Shown here piece after piece: positions 44,291 to 55,740 of a stretch of DNA of 64,000 nucleotides. Under the pieces are notes generated by a model. The model was not told the DNA's origin and searched no databases. It saw only the letters and a program-made list of their open reading frames with translations. The stretch lies in contig NW_026042703.1 of assembly GCF_023856365.1 (NCBI RefSeq), forward strand, positions 1 to 64,000, in the 5' to 3' direction. The position numbers were made by a program, and so were the translations under genes. Origin of the DNA: Brienomyrus brachyistius (taxonomy: Eukaryota; Chordata; Actinopteri; Osteoglossiformes; Mormyridae). How positions within the stretch are numbered: the first letter of the stretch is position 1; every line of letters starts with the position of its first letter.

Positions 44291-45061
44291 GAGTCCGGCT
44301 TCCACTCCCCCGATCCCCAGCAATGTTAACTTGGAAGGGCGTATTCTGTATGCACAACTGAGACAACCCAGGTGGAGCTCAGCTTATCGGCTGGCAAAAT
44401 TGCCTTCAGGTATCACCCACCCTAGTGAGAGTCCAAGCTAGGGCCGTTCTCAGAACTCACCCTAAACGAAGTCCTGCTCAAAAGTTGTAATGACCACCTG
44501 TCAGCCTTGCCCGTAATGAGTCAGTGGGTGTAGCCGGGCTGACACGCTTTTGGGCATCCAATTGCTGAGAACTCCCCTTCGGTTCTGACAAACTGTACGA
44601 TCACAAGCAGTGACAGCAGAGCCACAGACAAGCTCAACCAACAGAGAGCGAATGGTAAGCACCCAGCACCCGAAGGGCTCAACTGATCACATCCAAACGA
44701 CTTCCTGATGGGATTGTGTACGTAACTGGTTTACTGTTGTTAATAGTGGTTGAACTTCTATGCAAGTCCCCTTGTTGGGGGAGAGGGAATGAATGAAAGC
44801 ATAAGGTGAAATAAAACCTAAAATAAATCAAAAAGGTTAAACGGGAATCAAACCAAATGAATTGTGTTTCTTATTCAATTGTAAACATCAATTAGTTATG
44901 CAACAATAACCTAATTGGATGTTAATGTATTGTGATCAAACTGATTTAGTCCGTGAAGTTGATTCCTGCTTTCAGGCAAGAACCTGTGTGTCCAATTATG
45001 CGTGTTGTATCACCGCAGTTGACCACCAGAGACCCAACTCAGATGTTGTTAACCTACTATG
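44291..45061. other. No recognised gene
   Basis: Nothing recognised. 44081-44140 just upstream is duplicated at 47216-47275 (CATAAGACAGACATTACACC and beyond), evidence of another dispersed repeat. Confidence 0.4.
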
Positions 45062-46133
45062 GCGGACCACTAGAGGTGCAATTTCAATGGAGTGGCACTG
45101 CTATGGCTTGCCACTAGAAGCGCAATTTCAAAATTGAGTGGTAGTTCTATGCCTGACCACTAGAAGCGCAATTTCGAAATGGAGTGGTAGTTCTATGCCT
45201 GACCACCGGGGGCGCAATATCGAAATGGAGTTGTAGTTCTATGCCTGACCAATGGAGGCGCGATTTTGAAATGGAGTGGTAGTTCTATGCCTGACCACTG
45301 GAGGCGCAATTTCGAACTGGAGTGGTAGTTCTATGCCTGACCACCGGGGGCGCAATATCGAAATGGAGTGGTACTTCTATGCCTGACCACCGGGGGCGCA
45401 ATATCGAAATGGAGTGGTAGTTCTATGCCTGACCACCGGGAGCGCAATTTCGAAATGGAGTGGTAGTTCTATGCCTGACCACTAGAGGCACGATTACGAA
45501 ATGGAATAGTAGTTCTATGCCTGACCACTAGAGGCGCGATTTCGAAATGGAGTAGTAGTTCTATGGCTTGTCACTAGAAGCGCAATTTCAAAATTGAGTG
45601 GTAGTTCTATGCCTGACCACTAGAAGCGCAATTTCGAAATGGAGTGGTAGTTCTATGCCTGACCACCGGGGGCGCAATATCGAAATGGAGTGGTAGTTCT
45701 ATGCCTGACCACTAGAGGCGCGATTTCGAAATGGAGTAGTACTTCTATGGCTTGCCACTAGAAGCGCAATTTCAAAATTGAGTGGTAGTTCTATGCCTGA
45801 CCACTAGAAGCCCAATTTCGAAATGGAGTGGTAGTTCTATGCCTGACCACTAGAGGCGCGATTTCGAAATGGAGTGGTAGTTATATGCCTGACCACTAGA
45901 GGCGCAATTTCGAACTGGAGTGGTAGTTCTATGCCTGACCACCGGGGGCGCAATATCGAAATGGAGTGGTAGTTCTATGCCTGACCACCGGGGGCGCAAA
46001 ATCAAAATGGAGTGGTAGTTCTATGCCTGGCCACTAGAGGCGCAATATCGAAATTGAGTGGTAGTTCTATGCCTGGCCACTAGAGGCGCAATTTCGAAAT
46101 GGAGTGGTAGTTCTATGCCTGACCACTAGAGGT
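45062..46133. repeat. 46-bp minisatellite, about 23 copies
   Basis: Unit pieces: GAGTGGTAGTTCTATGCC, TGACCACTAGAGGCGCAA, TTTCGAAATG. Several variants alternate: CCACTAGAAGCGC, CCACCGGGGGCGC, CCACTAGAGGCGC, and a TTGCCACTAGAAGC form with TTTCAAAATTG. The last recurs at about 45108, 45571 and 45748. The unit almost matches the CTCF core but is one G short. Confidence 0.93.
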
Positions 46134-48344
46134 AACCAAAGATATAGCTAGGCGGTTGCCGACGCTAGATGAGTGACACACACATTTAATGCATGCGCAT
46201 GCTGCTTGTGGCCTTCTTCTGTGCCTTGCACAGTATAAAACCCCTTAAAACAATTACTGAAGCGAGACGGCGCACGCGTTACGGCGACAGATTTAAATTG
46301 TGAGTGCACTATATCTCGTCGCAAATGGTGCTTAACCACGGTGGGTCTCAAGCACAGGAGACTCCCAATTTCTAAATGACACACACTTGGCTCACAGCGC
46401 AAAGTTGTGTTAAACTTGCTTTGTCTAAAGCAGGCACACACATACGAGTATGATCCTGATAGGTAACTAAGCTATCGGTCTTATGTCCAAGCGCAACATA
46501 ATTTAGGTTAGAACCTCATAACAAGTATTCCCGTTCGCTAATAGAGAGATCTCTCCCAGGATATATAGAAACGGAGACACTCGTCCGAATTGAACCTGGA
46601 AACAAAGCGCTACATCTGAGAATCTCGTCAGACATAGGGTTAAAGTTTACTGCAGTTTAATACGAAAGAACTACAATGAAATCACCGAAAATAAAACAAA
46701 ATAATATAACTACTAATAATAGAAATAAAAATAACTATAATAAGCCCATATGATCCCGCTTAAATGCCTTCAGATTGCCATGAGTGCGACTTTTGCAACC
46801 AGTTCACAGTAGCGCTTCTTCACTGCACGTTCGGTCATAAAAAGTTTAAATTGTGTGCTCAGAATAAGTTTAAACCTTGTGCCTTGTGATTATTAACCAG
46901 TTTTTATGCTGAATGGTCGGCTCAAACTCAATTGCGAAACACCGTGAGTCTGTTAATGTGTGACTTAAATGGAACTCATTAATAACCAGTATCACGTAAT
47001 AACCTGGGTTAGAATAGAAGGCTTGTCCAACGAGCTGCGTCACCAGGTAATGTAAACGATCGGTAGCGAAGCTCCCCTCACGGCCAATGAGAGAGAGTCT
47101 CGCGATATTTCAGGCGAATTTGAGGTTTCAGAGCGTAGATCGCACAGGCAGGGATTCTTGTGAGCACTCAATGAACGGAGGCTGAAGTTGTGTAAAAGAC
47201 ATGCATTTATTCCTATAACTAACATAAGACAGACATTACACCTAACAAACAATAAACACGAAATAACGGAGTGGACACAAACAATGTAATCATGAAAATG
47301 CAATGACCAGATTTAAAATGAGTAACCTTAAAAGGGAAAATACTGTTCTGCAAAGCAAGCAATTTGTGGAAATACTGTCCTAAAGTAATATAGCAGGTGA
47401 ATAGGAGTTTAGGTTGTTATAAATGAAAGGAAGTTTGTTTACTTGGTTGCAGAGTGGGGGGGGGGGGGGTCTTGGCAGTTGGTTGCGGAGGCTGATGAGC
47501 TGATGGGTGATGGCACTCAGGGAGGCGCGGTGTTTGCAGCGGTTGTTGGAGTGGAGCCCCTCTGATTCCCTCTCCTGGTGAAGCTTGGGCTTGGTTGCAG
47601 TTCTCTGTCCAGCTGGGTCTTCACTGATAGGCTTCAGGAGGGCTTCTTGTGGGCTTCTCTTCTCTTGGGCTGATGTTCTCTGCCTCTCTTCGTGCTGATG
47701 GTCTTTTGTTTTCTCCTCCCTTCTGTTTCTCCTCTCCTGGCTTTGTTCTGAGGTGCCAGGTTTTATAGTGTAAAGTTCGTGAATAGGAGTGACCAGGAAT
47801 TCGACTCCTGGACCAATGGCTGACCATCCATTTGGCGGGCTTTCGGAAGGGGGTCTGTATCAGTCCTTTTGAGATTTATGACCAGAGTGATTTCCCTTGT
47901 ATTGATGATTTTCGTTAGGCTGGTGTAACTTTTGATATATTCACTTTCGTGGTAACCACTGACCAGATTTGGAAACTGGAGTGATTTTCCATCGGTTTGA
48001 TACCAAACATGCCATAGCAGCCTAGCGGTTCACACCTCATACCATCTGTAATGATTAATTAATGATTACTTATATTATGTCGTTATGTTATATTACTCAC
48101 ACCTTATTTTATGCCTCACAATCTATATAATTGTAAATATACTGTGTAGCTGCTGGCGCGTTCCAAACTAAATCTCATTGTACTTACAATGTCAATAAAA
48201 ACATCCATCCATCCATCTAGGCAGGCCAGTGTCGCCTCCATCCTTCCTGAAGTCAGTGATTCCTTTGTCTTTGTGCTGTTTAGTGCCAAATTGTTTGCTG
48301 AACTCCAACCTATCAGTTTCTGGACCTCATCTCTGTAAGCTGAC
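46134..48344. other. No recognised gene
   Basis: Contains a poly-G run (47457-47470) and the duplicated segment at 47216-47285. Short frames only; none resembles a known protein. Confidence 0.4.
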
Positions 48345-48909
48345 TCATAAGAACCAAAGAGATTTACAAATGAGAGGAGGCCATTCGGCCCATCAAGCTC
48401 CTTTGAGGAGAACTTAGCTAATAGCTCAAAAATCTTATCTAGCTTTGATTTAAAAGAACCCAGGGTTTTAGCTTGTGTTACAATAACAGGAAGACTATTC
48501 CATACTCTAACTACACGCTGTGTACAGAAATGCTTCATCAAATTCGTTTTAAAATGTTCTCCAGCTAATTTCCACTTATGGCCACGAGTTCTGGTATTTA
48601 AACTAACATTGAAATAGCCATTTGGCTGAACAGCATCCAGACCTGTTAGAATCTTAAACACCTGGATTATGTCCCCCCTTAGTCTCCTTTGCTCGAGGCT
48701 AAACAGATTCAGCTCAGCTAACCTCTCCTCATTAGACATTCCTCTAAGACCAGGAATCATTCTCGTTGCCCTACGTTGCACCTTTTCCAAGGCAGCAATG
48801 TCCTTCTTAAGGTATGGTAACCAAACCCGCACACAATATTCTAGGTGGGGTCTTACCAAGGAATTATATTATCGTAGCATCACTTGCCTTGTCTTAAACT
48901 CCACACACC
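48345..48909 (-). mobile_element. CR1-like LINE, 5'-truncated
   Basis: Minus-strand ORF2 end: VRPHLEYCVRVWLPYLKKD, EKVQRRATRMIPGLRG, RRLRGDIIQVFKI, RTRGHKWKLAGEHF, RVVRVWNSLP. The 3' end is near 48345 (TTATGAGTC...). It abuts another LINE fragment at 48910. Confidence 0.8.
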
Positions 48910-49290
48910 TAGAGATGCAATGTGCCTTCTCGCGTGGTGTTCCTGCAGAGGGAGTCTGTGAGTGCTGGAGATTGGGGGAGGGGGCAGTGTGGCTATGTCT
49001 GCTCTGTGTTCCTCCAGACGAGCAAAGAAGCTGTTTAGCTCCTTTGCTAAAAGGGCGTTGCTGTTAACAGTGACGGTGTTGTTGCCTTTGAAGTTTGTAA
49101 TGTGTTGTATTCCCTGCCACACCCACTGTGGGTTGTTGTATGTGAAGTAGACCTCTATTTTCTGTTTCTCTGCCTGCCTGGCAACCTTGATGCCCCTATT
49201 CAGGTTAGCTCTGGCTGCACTCTGTGTTCTTGACTGCGCTGTCTTGTCCTGTAGTATTGTATTGTTGCTCTTGTGTTTATCTTGCACTTT
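48910..49290 (-). pseudogene. LINE ORF2 fragment upstream of RT domain
   Basis: The minus-strand frame contains SAARANLNRGIKVARQAEK, VWQGIQHITNFKGN and LAKELNSFFARLE, the endonuclease-RT linker of fish L2-like LINEs. Confidence 0.6.
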
Positions 49291-49470
49291 CTCCCTCTGT
49301 TTGTGCTCCTTTCACTCTGTATAGTTCTATCTTGCCCGCACTTGTGTCATCTTGTGTTGTTTCTGTTTTTCTTCTTTGTCTTGCACCGTGGTCCAGGAGG
49401 AACAATGTTTCCTTTCACTGTGTACTGTGTATATTGCTGAAATAACAATAAACCCACTTGACCACCTGCC
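49291..49470 (+). repeat. LINE 3' tail upstream of the chemerin-like gene
   Basis: TTGCACCGTGGTCCAGGAGG followed by a CACTGTGTACTGTG-type stretch and GACCACTTG-type end resembles a common fish LINE 3' UTR. It lies within 150 bp of the next gene's start codon. Confidence 0.45.
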
Positions 49471-49611
49471 TCGATTCATCCTGAAGAGTTTTCCAATGTT
49501 GTTCAAAGGTCTGTTTGTTTCGGGTGAAGGACACGCCCCTGGACGTGCTGGATAAGGGGACCACAGATCAGTGTCCTCAGTCCTGCTTCTCCCTTCAAAG
49601 CTGAGAGGAAG

Positions 49612-49791
49612 ATGACCCGCCTGCTGGTTCTGGTTTTGGCTTATGGAGCTCTGCTTATCTCCACAGAGGCCCAGCAAGATTACCACAGTCTCCCTGCACT
49701 CTACAAGACGGCCATTAAACTCGCAGTCGAAAATGCTCATCAAGGAACCCGTCAGCACATGAATTTCTATAACATCCAGGGCCGTCCGAAG
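49612..49791 (+). CDS. rarres2: Chemerin-like protein, exon 1
   Basis: ATG at 49612 begins a signal peptide (MTRLLVLVLAYGALLISTEA, cleavage predicted near residue 20). The mature start is QQDYHSLPALYKTAIKLAVE, a cystatin-fold N-terminal helix. Four exons (60, 35, 31 and 36 codons plus stop) join in phase 0 with standard splice sites and give 162 residues, the size of vertebrate chemerin. Cysteine spacing, including a KC...DC...NCxVC series, fits the chemerin/cathelicidin-type cystatin fold. Chemerin is a secreted chemoattractant for CMKLR1-bearing leukocytes that is activated by C-terminal proteolysis. A cathelicidin- or cystatin-related paralogue cannot be excluded. Donor GTAACT. Confidence 0.65.
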
Positions 49792-50093
49792 GTAACTGCT
49801 GAGAAAGTGTTTACAAAAGTGTGAAACTTTCATCATCTGCAAGCTGAACTAATGAGAATCACATTGATTTTGATGTTTTAATTTCAATGCATATGATGCT
49901 TAATGTCTCTTCACAATGAAAGTGATGGTTGTATATCTCAGCCCTGGTCAATTTTACCTTCTCACAGTTTCTCTCTGAATCTGCTGCAGTCAAGTCTGTG
50001 ACAGTTTGCCATTTTTTGGGTGATTATTGTTTGTTATATTGCCTTTAAAACAGTTGTAGGCAATTTTGTATATAACGTGTTTATGTGATTTAG

Positions 50094-50198
50094 ATCAGCA
50101 GTGAATACATTGACATTGAGATTCTCTTGAGAGCAACAAAATGTCCAAAGTCAACTGCAACAGACCATCGGGCTGACTGTATTTTCATGGACAAGAGG
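50094..50198 (+). CDS. rarres2: Chemerin-like protein, exon 2
   Basis: 35 codons, phase 0 at both ends, acceptor TTTAG, donor GTAAGT. Contains EYIDIEILLRATKCP and ADCIFMDKR: an extended beta-strand and the first two conserved cysteines. Confidence 0.65.
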
Positions 50199-50816
50199 GT
50201 AAGTAAAGAGTCACTGTGACTGTGAGCATTGGACATATCAGTTAGCAAATTAATTTAGGTTCATGTTAACTTTTTTGATGCCCTGCGGAGGAAAGTTAGC
50301 CAACAATAAAGTAACAAATAGATAGGTGGCCTCAAACAGCCAGTTCCATCACCTTATTCTCAAATTTTAGTAGGTTTACAGGCTTAAAGGCTGGATTACC
50401 AGGCAGTTGAAATCAGCCTTAAATGGCAGTGTGGTGTTTTGTGGTGAAAGGGCAATTAAATCTGGTCAGAGCAGGGTAGATGCGCAGTGTGAATTACCCT
50501 TTAAATTTACCTCTTTAAATAGTGAACTACAGGACCACTTAGCTTGATCGGAGGACAGTATTTTAATACAGAGCAGTGTTCAGTTAAACGGGATTTGTTG
50601 TTCATACTTTTAGATGAACTTGCTTTGTATAATATAGCCTTAAGGTGACCCTGCTTTGGAAGCTCTTTCCTCTAAAATTGTTCTGTGTCATTAAACCCTG
50701 CAGTCCAGCAGCTCTGCCTTAAATCTTTAGATATATCTTTACTACACCTTCTCTCACTGTATTTATTGCCCACCACTCTTTAAATACTGTTTTTGTGTGT
50801 CTGTGTGTTTTTGCAG

Positions 50817-50909
50817 CCATTCATTAACTGTAGAGTTTGCAGCAGACGGTCTGGTAATAATCTTACACATCCATCAATTGACTGTGTACCAAACAAGAAA
50901 GTGGATGAA
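50817..50909 (+). CDS. rarres2: Chemerin-like protein, exon 3
   Basis: 31 codons, acceptor TTGCAG, donor GTAAGT, phase 0. PFINCRVCSRR provides the C-x-x-C pair, and SIDCVPNKK the fifth cysteine. A NLT glycosylation sequon is present. Confidence 0.65.
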
Positions 50910-51058
50910 GTAAGTGTAGAGAGTCTTAGCATTATGGAAATGTAACAGGTGTGTGAATTGTGTCTAAACATGTGGTTAAACTTTGATTGTGTTTGTACAT
51001 GCAAAAATTTGATCAGAGTACTGTTTATTAATGACAAGGTTACTTTTAATCTGAACAA

Positions 51059-51431
51059 CAGTGGCAGCACCAGGGAAAAGCTTGGGGGGGGGGCTCTAGC
51101 TCCTCCTCCAATGACCATAGTACCCCCACAGCACCCCCAAAATATTGGTTTCATTTTTTCTTTAACTATCTGTAAAATCTGTATATTGTGTAAGACATTT
51201 TTGCGGTTTTTATAGCATACTTGTAGTGTATTTTTTCTTCAAAGTACACATAGAGGCTCTGTGAGCTAGACGTTAGAATTTCATATTTTATCATATTTTA
51301 TCCATGCTGTAGCTTATCGTGCTGTGTGCTTCTATACAGCATCTACATAAGCTGAAAAGCTAAAGCACCCGCTCTAAATAATCTCACTCCCCTATAGCAC
51401 CTGTAGCATTAAGTCACTGGCGCTGCCACTG
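51059..51431. mobile_element. hAT-type MITE in chemerin-like intron 3
   Basis: 373 bp, ends CAGTGGCAGCACCAG and CTGGCGCTGCCACTG (inverted, one mismatch). Flanking 8-mers CTGAACAA (51051-51058) and CTGAATAA (51432-51439) differ by one base, as expected of an ageing 8-bp target duplication. Confidence 0.8.
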
Positions 51432-51493
51432 CTGAATAAACGACTCCAATCTGACTAAACCGCTTAACTTTTCCTCCCCATGTTACATTTCAG

Positions 51494-51604
51494 GACAAAC
51501 GACGTAATATGTGTCCTTCTGATAAACCTCCTCTCAGATCTAAAACTGCCTTGGCTTCCAAGGACACTAAAGAAGCTGAAGGAGACTGTCTGGGCTGTTT
51601 CTGA
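51494..51604 (+). CDS. rarres2: Chemerin-like protein, exon 4
   Basis: 36 codons plus TGA, acceptor TTTCAG. DKRRNMCPSDKPPLRSK then a Lys/Glu-rich end closing in GDCLGCF. Two extra cysteines near the C terminus are unusual for chemerin, whose C-terminal peptide is normally released to activate the protein. Confidence 0.6.
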   Translation, partial: DKRRNMCPSDKPPLRSKTALASKDTKEAEGDCLGCF

Positions 51605-51639
51605 TGGCTGATGGTCCTGCAATGTGGACCAGAGGAGGA

Positions 51640-51815
51640 AACTGGAAGGGAAAATGCTTTGCTTTATATCATGCCCACCCAAAGCCCCCAGTGAGTAAGC
51701 CATAGGCGCCGATAGCATGGAAAAACTCCCAAGAAGGAAGAAACCTTGGGAGGGACCAAACTCAAAGGGGGAGCCCATCCTCCTGGGGCCGGCAAAGTGT
51801 AGGTGCAGGATCACA
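51640..51815. repeat. Dispersed repeat, family C, copy 2
   Basis: GGAAGAAACCTTGGGAGGGA and AAGGGGGAGCCCATCCTCC, shared with 42541-42760. It probably forms part of the chemerin-like 3' UTR. Confidence 0.5.
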
Positions 51816-52737
51816 AAAAACTTAACGAGAGAATTCGACTGTCCCTCACAAAAACTGTAAAGTTTTAGTGGCTAAATTGCTTTTTCTATGCCTTTTCAAA
51901 CAGGAGGAGATTTGTTTGGCTATATGTAGAAATTTTCTATTACTTTAATGAATTTATTTATACAACCACATATTTCACACATTTTGACATCAGTCATGCA
52001 GTGAAGATACAGTCTCTTTATTTCTTGACGCCAACCCTCCCCATTAATCCGGGCTTGGGACCGACACCTAGTTGAGCTGGCTTGCTCCCTTAAGTGGCTG
52101 GGTTAGGCTAAACTATGTACATATTTATAAAGACTACAATAAATTTATAAAGACCTCCCTAAATATGTAGTCTAACAAAACGCAGTTTAAAGAAGGTAGC
52201 CTACCTGGTAAACAAAGAAATTAAAAGGCCCACAGCATATAATCGGGCTATATTCCAAGCAGTTTTTAAGAACGTAACCTACATGGCGAAATTGAATTAC
52301 TTTCTGGACCAACAAACGCAACCAGGCATGAACATTATGCACCTTCCTAGTCTTGATGTAAGTCGTCCTACAGATGAGGACGTTAGGCAGCCTTTAGATC
52401 CGACCCATCATGCACTGCAGTTTTTTGCAAATTCCTCAGACGGAAAACCATTAAATACCTCTTCTATTACCTTATATTACCTTATATTCATGTAATAAAT
52501 ATACAAATATCAATTAGTTGGAAATCAGCCAGACAGACGTAATTACTACAAATGGTTTCCACTGTATTTGTGACTCTGAGTGCCGCAGGCTTGGATGCAG
52601 TGCCGCACCATTTTGTAAGGCATGCACTGGCCAATCATGTAGCACTTCTCTCAGAAATATTAATGAGACATCACCTACCACCCTGCAAAAAAGAAATTTG
52701 CCGCTTGTCCCCCTGCACATGAGCCAACTTGGCTGCG
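51816..52737. other. No recognised gene
   Basis: A 70-codon plus frame at 52283 and an 88-codon minus frame at 52514 show no recognisable domain. Confidence 0.35.
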
Positions 52738-52832
52738 TCAACCAGCGGAGCTCCGGAGCCTCTGGAGAAACACGCGGCAAAAAAGGCTCGCATGCGGTCT
52801 TCCAAAGTTTGGGAATACTTCAGTCATGACAC
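52738..52832 (+). pseudogene. BED-finger (hAT transposase N-terminal) fragment
   Basis: In the plus frame starting at about 52760, KKARMRSSKVWEYFSH matches the start of a BED zinc finger (S-K-V-W-x-y-F), found at the N terminus of hAT transposases. The zinc ligands that should follow are missing, so it is a stub. Confidence 0.5.
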
Positions 52833-53497
52833 CTTTTCTGCGCCTCTACTGTAGCTGGCGTTAATGATGCTGTTTCAGCCATTTTATATTTTCTGTTTAC
52901 TTATTCTGTCATGTAAGACTGAGACAAATTATCGTTTACGACAATTCTTACACACTGTAGCCTGACTTGCTGACTTAAGTAAGTTTAACTATAAGCTACC
53001 TTTGCTAGTGTTTGTGAATAACATGTTTCTCTAGTTATGAAATTATTCCATGTTTTAGCATCTGTTTCAACATTAAAGTCAAATTGGTATACTGAAATAT
53101 ATAAAAACTATTGAACTATTAACTTAAGTCTAACATAGAAAATCCTACTGAATCTCTTAAGATTTTCCTTTTTTGTTAATGCACTAATGTTTAAGAAGTG
53201 TCTTAATAAATTGAATTTCAGATTTGTGTGTGGGTGGGAGTGGGTGAATTGTATTAAATTCATACATTCATTCTTTTGGCTCAGACATTACTGACCTAAA
53301 ACAAATTGAGGCATTGGGTAAGTGCTTAAATTAGCTACTAAATGGCAAAAAATATTCTAAATATCACATTTTCCATTCTTCGGTATAATTTTAACGAATC
53401 ACCTATGCTGCCAAACATTAACGCATAGATTGTCACAACACTCTATGTTTTAGTTCTTCTTTATGTGTATAGGACGGTGTGATGGTTCTGGTGGTGG

Positions 53498-53764
53498 GTG
53501 TGGCCGACGCTGCTCGCGATGTTTGGCTATGCTGCAGTCCCAGGGACCAAGTTGGAACACATTTCCACCTTCAAGCTTAGGTGGAAAAACGGCACCGAGA
53601 CCCAGCAGCAGGACAACTTCACTTGTCCAGACAACCAGCCCTGCTTCATCATTGAAGTAAGCCCTGTGAACAGGAGCGAGATGTACTTCTGCAGTGGATG
53701 TTATAGCGGAAAGAACATCCCCATCCTCACGTCTGCCGGAGTGCCCCCTCAAGTGGGTGTGTGA
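53498..53764 (+). CDS. Possible Ig-like domain fragment
   Basis: 88 codons ending in TGA, with no plausible signal peptide and an uncertain start. The C-terminal part, VNRSEMYFCSGCYSG, resembles the DSAxYxC motif around the second core cysteine of V-type Ig domains. FKLRWKNGT could carry the core Trp, and NFTCPDNQPCF adds two cysteines. It may be one exon of a divergent or decayed IgSF receptor. No partner exons were found nearby. Chance similarity is possible. Confidence 0.3.
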   Translation: MWPTLLAMFGYAAVPGTKLEHISTFKLRWKNGTETQQQDNFTCPDNQPCFIIEVSPVNRSEMYFCSGCYSGKNIPILTSAGVPPQVGV

Positions 53765-53805
53765 CTTAACTCGATGGATGAATTGGACAGAATGTACTGT
53801 TACTA

Positions 53806-54445
53806 GAGGTCGACCGATATGGGTTTTTCAATAGCCGATGCCGATATTTAGGAGTCAGGGTCAGGCGATGGCCGATATATGCTGCTGATTTTTTTTGGCC
53901 GATAATTGGACGTTTTCCCCTCTATTTGCATGGTAAAATATCACACTAATAATAACAAACGATACACAAAATTTCTCAATTTAGCATTTATTGAATACTC
54001 AACTTGGAAACAATAACACATTTATAAACAATAAAAATAGCAGCATCAGAATCTCTGTTAGTGCACAATATAGCAGCAAACTCCTCATGTTTGACGGAAG
54101 GAAATTTGTAAACAATACAAAAAGGAATAAGCATGTTATCTTCAGTTGTAATCCCACTTCCAGTCCCTGAGTCTTACTCACCACACTCATACTTCACAGC
54201 AATCAGACAGCAGTTAATTAACCAGAAGAGAAAAATGCAAAAACACAACAGAACTTGTAAATAATAACAAACTAATAGACAATAAAAATAGCAGCATCAG
54301 AATCTCTATTAGTGCCAAATATAGCAGCAAACTCCTCATGTCTGACGGAAGGAAAATTTGTAAATACACAAAGGAATGAGCACATCTTCAGTTTTAATCC
54401 CATTTCCAGTCCCTGAGTCTTCCTCATCCCACAAGCAGGCAAGGC
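53806..54445. mobile_element. Non-autonomous DNA-transposon-like element with internal direct repeats
   Basis: Starts with AGAGGTCGACCGATATGGG, followed by GCCGAT-rich sequence typical of one fish hAT-like family. Two roughly 150-bp direct copies (54020-54175 and 54274-54423) share AGCAGCAAACTCCTCATG and CCAGTCCCTGAGTCTT. No transposase frame; the far end is not defined. Confidence 0.5.
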
Positions 54446-54487
54446 ATGTCACCCCGGTTGTGTGACACTTATTTTATATAATAAAAT

Positions 54488-55735
54488 AAGTGCCCCCTGC
54501 GGCCCCAGAGCCCGAGCAGCCGTCTCCGCTGCCTGCAGCTACCGCGCCCACGTCCGAGGCGCTTTCCCTGCCTGCAGCTCCCGGGCAGGCGCCCCCTCTG
54601 CAGCCTGCAGCTCCAGTCCCTGGCCCCACTCCAGTCCCTTCTCCCCCTGTGACTCTGGTACCCTCACCCCGACGAGCCCGACCCCGGCCACGGGTCCTTA
54701 TGTCTGTGTCCCATAAGGGGAGAGGACACAGACGCACGGCTGGGGTCCCACCCGCCCAGCCCCCTGGCTCGCCCTCCCTCGCCGGCGCTAGGGCTTGGTC
54801 GGCGCCTGCGGGTCCTGGCCCTCCGGGTCGGCTGTCGTCTGCGGGTCCCCCTCCGCGGCCTCGTCGCCCTGCCTCGGTCCCTCCTCCGGCGTCTTATCGG
54901 TTGCCTGCGGGCCCCCCGACGGCGGCTCCTCATTCGCCTGCTGGTCCTCCCGCTCTGGCGTGTCGGAGGACGTCGCCGTCTGCTGCGGCTCCCCCTCTCT
55001 CCTTGCCCTCGCCAGGGTCCCTTCCAGCTCCTTCGTCCCCTTCCCTGGTCTCCCCTCCGACTCCCTCCTTCGTCCCTGCGTCTGTCCCTCACCCCATCTC
55101 CTCGGCCCCTCCGGCTCCGGCCTCCCGGCCGCCTGCAGCCCTTCCGGCTGCCTCCCGTCGCCCGCTGGGTCTCCCTCGGGCTCCTCTTGGTTCCCCCTCC
55201 TTCTCTCCCTGGCCTCCCGTCTTTGTCCCTCCTGCCTCTGCTCCCCCTCGCTTTGTTCCTCCTGTCTCTGTCCCTCCTCTCTTTGTCCCTCGTCCCTCTG
55301 GCTTCTGCTCCTCTTTCCCCGATGTTCCCTTCGTTCACTCCCGGTCCTTTTGTCCTGCCTGTTCCCTCCGTGTCCCCCTTTCTGATCTGTTTCTCTGCCT
55401 TTCCTGTCTTATGTCAAGTCTTGTCCTGGCTCCTTCCCCTGTGCCAGTTCTGTCTGTCCGTTCTGTTCCCTGTCCCTCATTAATGAGGTTTTATATAGAT
55501 ATACATATATGCCCGGCTTGTCCGCTCCTCGTGTGTGCCACGCCCCCTGATTACCCACGTGTGCTTCCCTGATCGTCTCCTGCTTTGCCCGATTACTTTG
55601 ATTAGTCATGACCTATTTTAAGTCCTGGTCTTACCTGTTTGCCCTGTCCGTCATTGTAGTTTGTCAATGCCTGCGTTCCGTCCTGCTCTACCCGCTCCGT
55701 TTCCCCGATTAAAGACCCGTTTTCACAAACACAAA
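54488..55735 (+). mobile_element. Gypsy-like remnant: long proline-rich frame plus LTR
   Basis: A 360-codon plus frame (54490-55572) is Pro/Ser/Ala-rich and ends in the same CATPPDYPRVLP residues as the frame at 34892-35212. Those residues are encoded by LTR sequence, so the frame runs into an LTR rather than being a host gene. The LTR part (about 55510-55735) matches 8814-9090 but lacks the TGTCATG start, and its end is lost at the satellite border. GC- and CT-rich composition produces long frames on both strands. Confidence 0.55.
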
Positions 55736-55740
55736 AAATT

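Noticed and set aside
45062..46133. Cluster of genuine CTCF sites in the minisatellite
   Set aside because: Each unit lacks one G of the core, so a strict match fails; kept only as a weak possibility.
54490..55572. 360-residue proline-rich host protein
   Set aside because: Low-complexity GC/CT-rich sequence with long frames on both strands, and its end is encoded by an LTR also seen elsewhere in the window.
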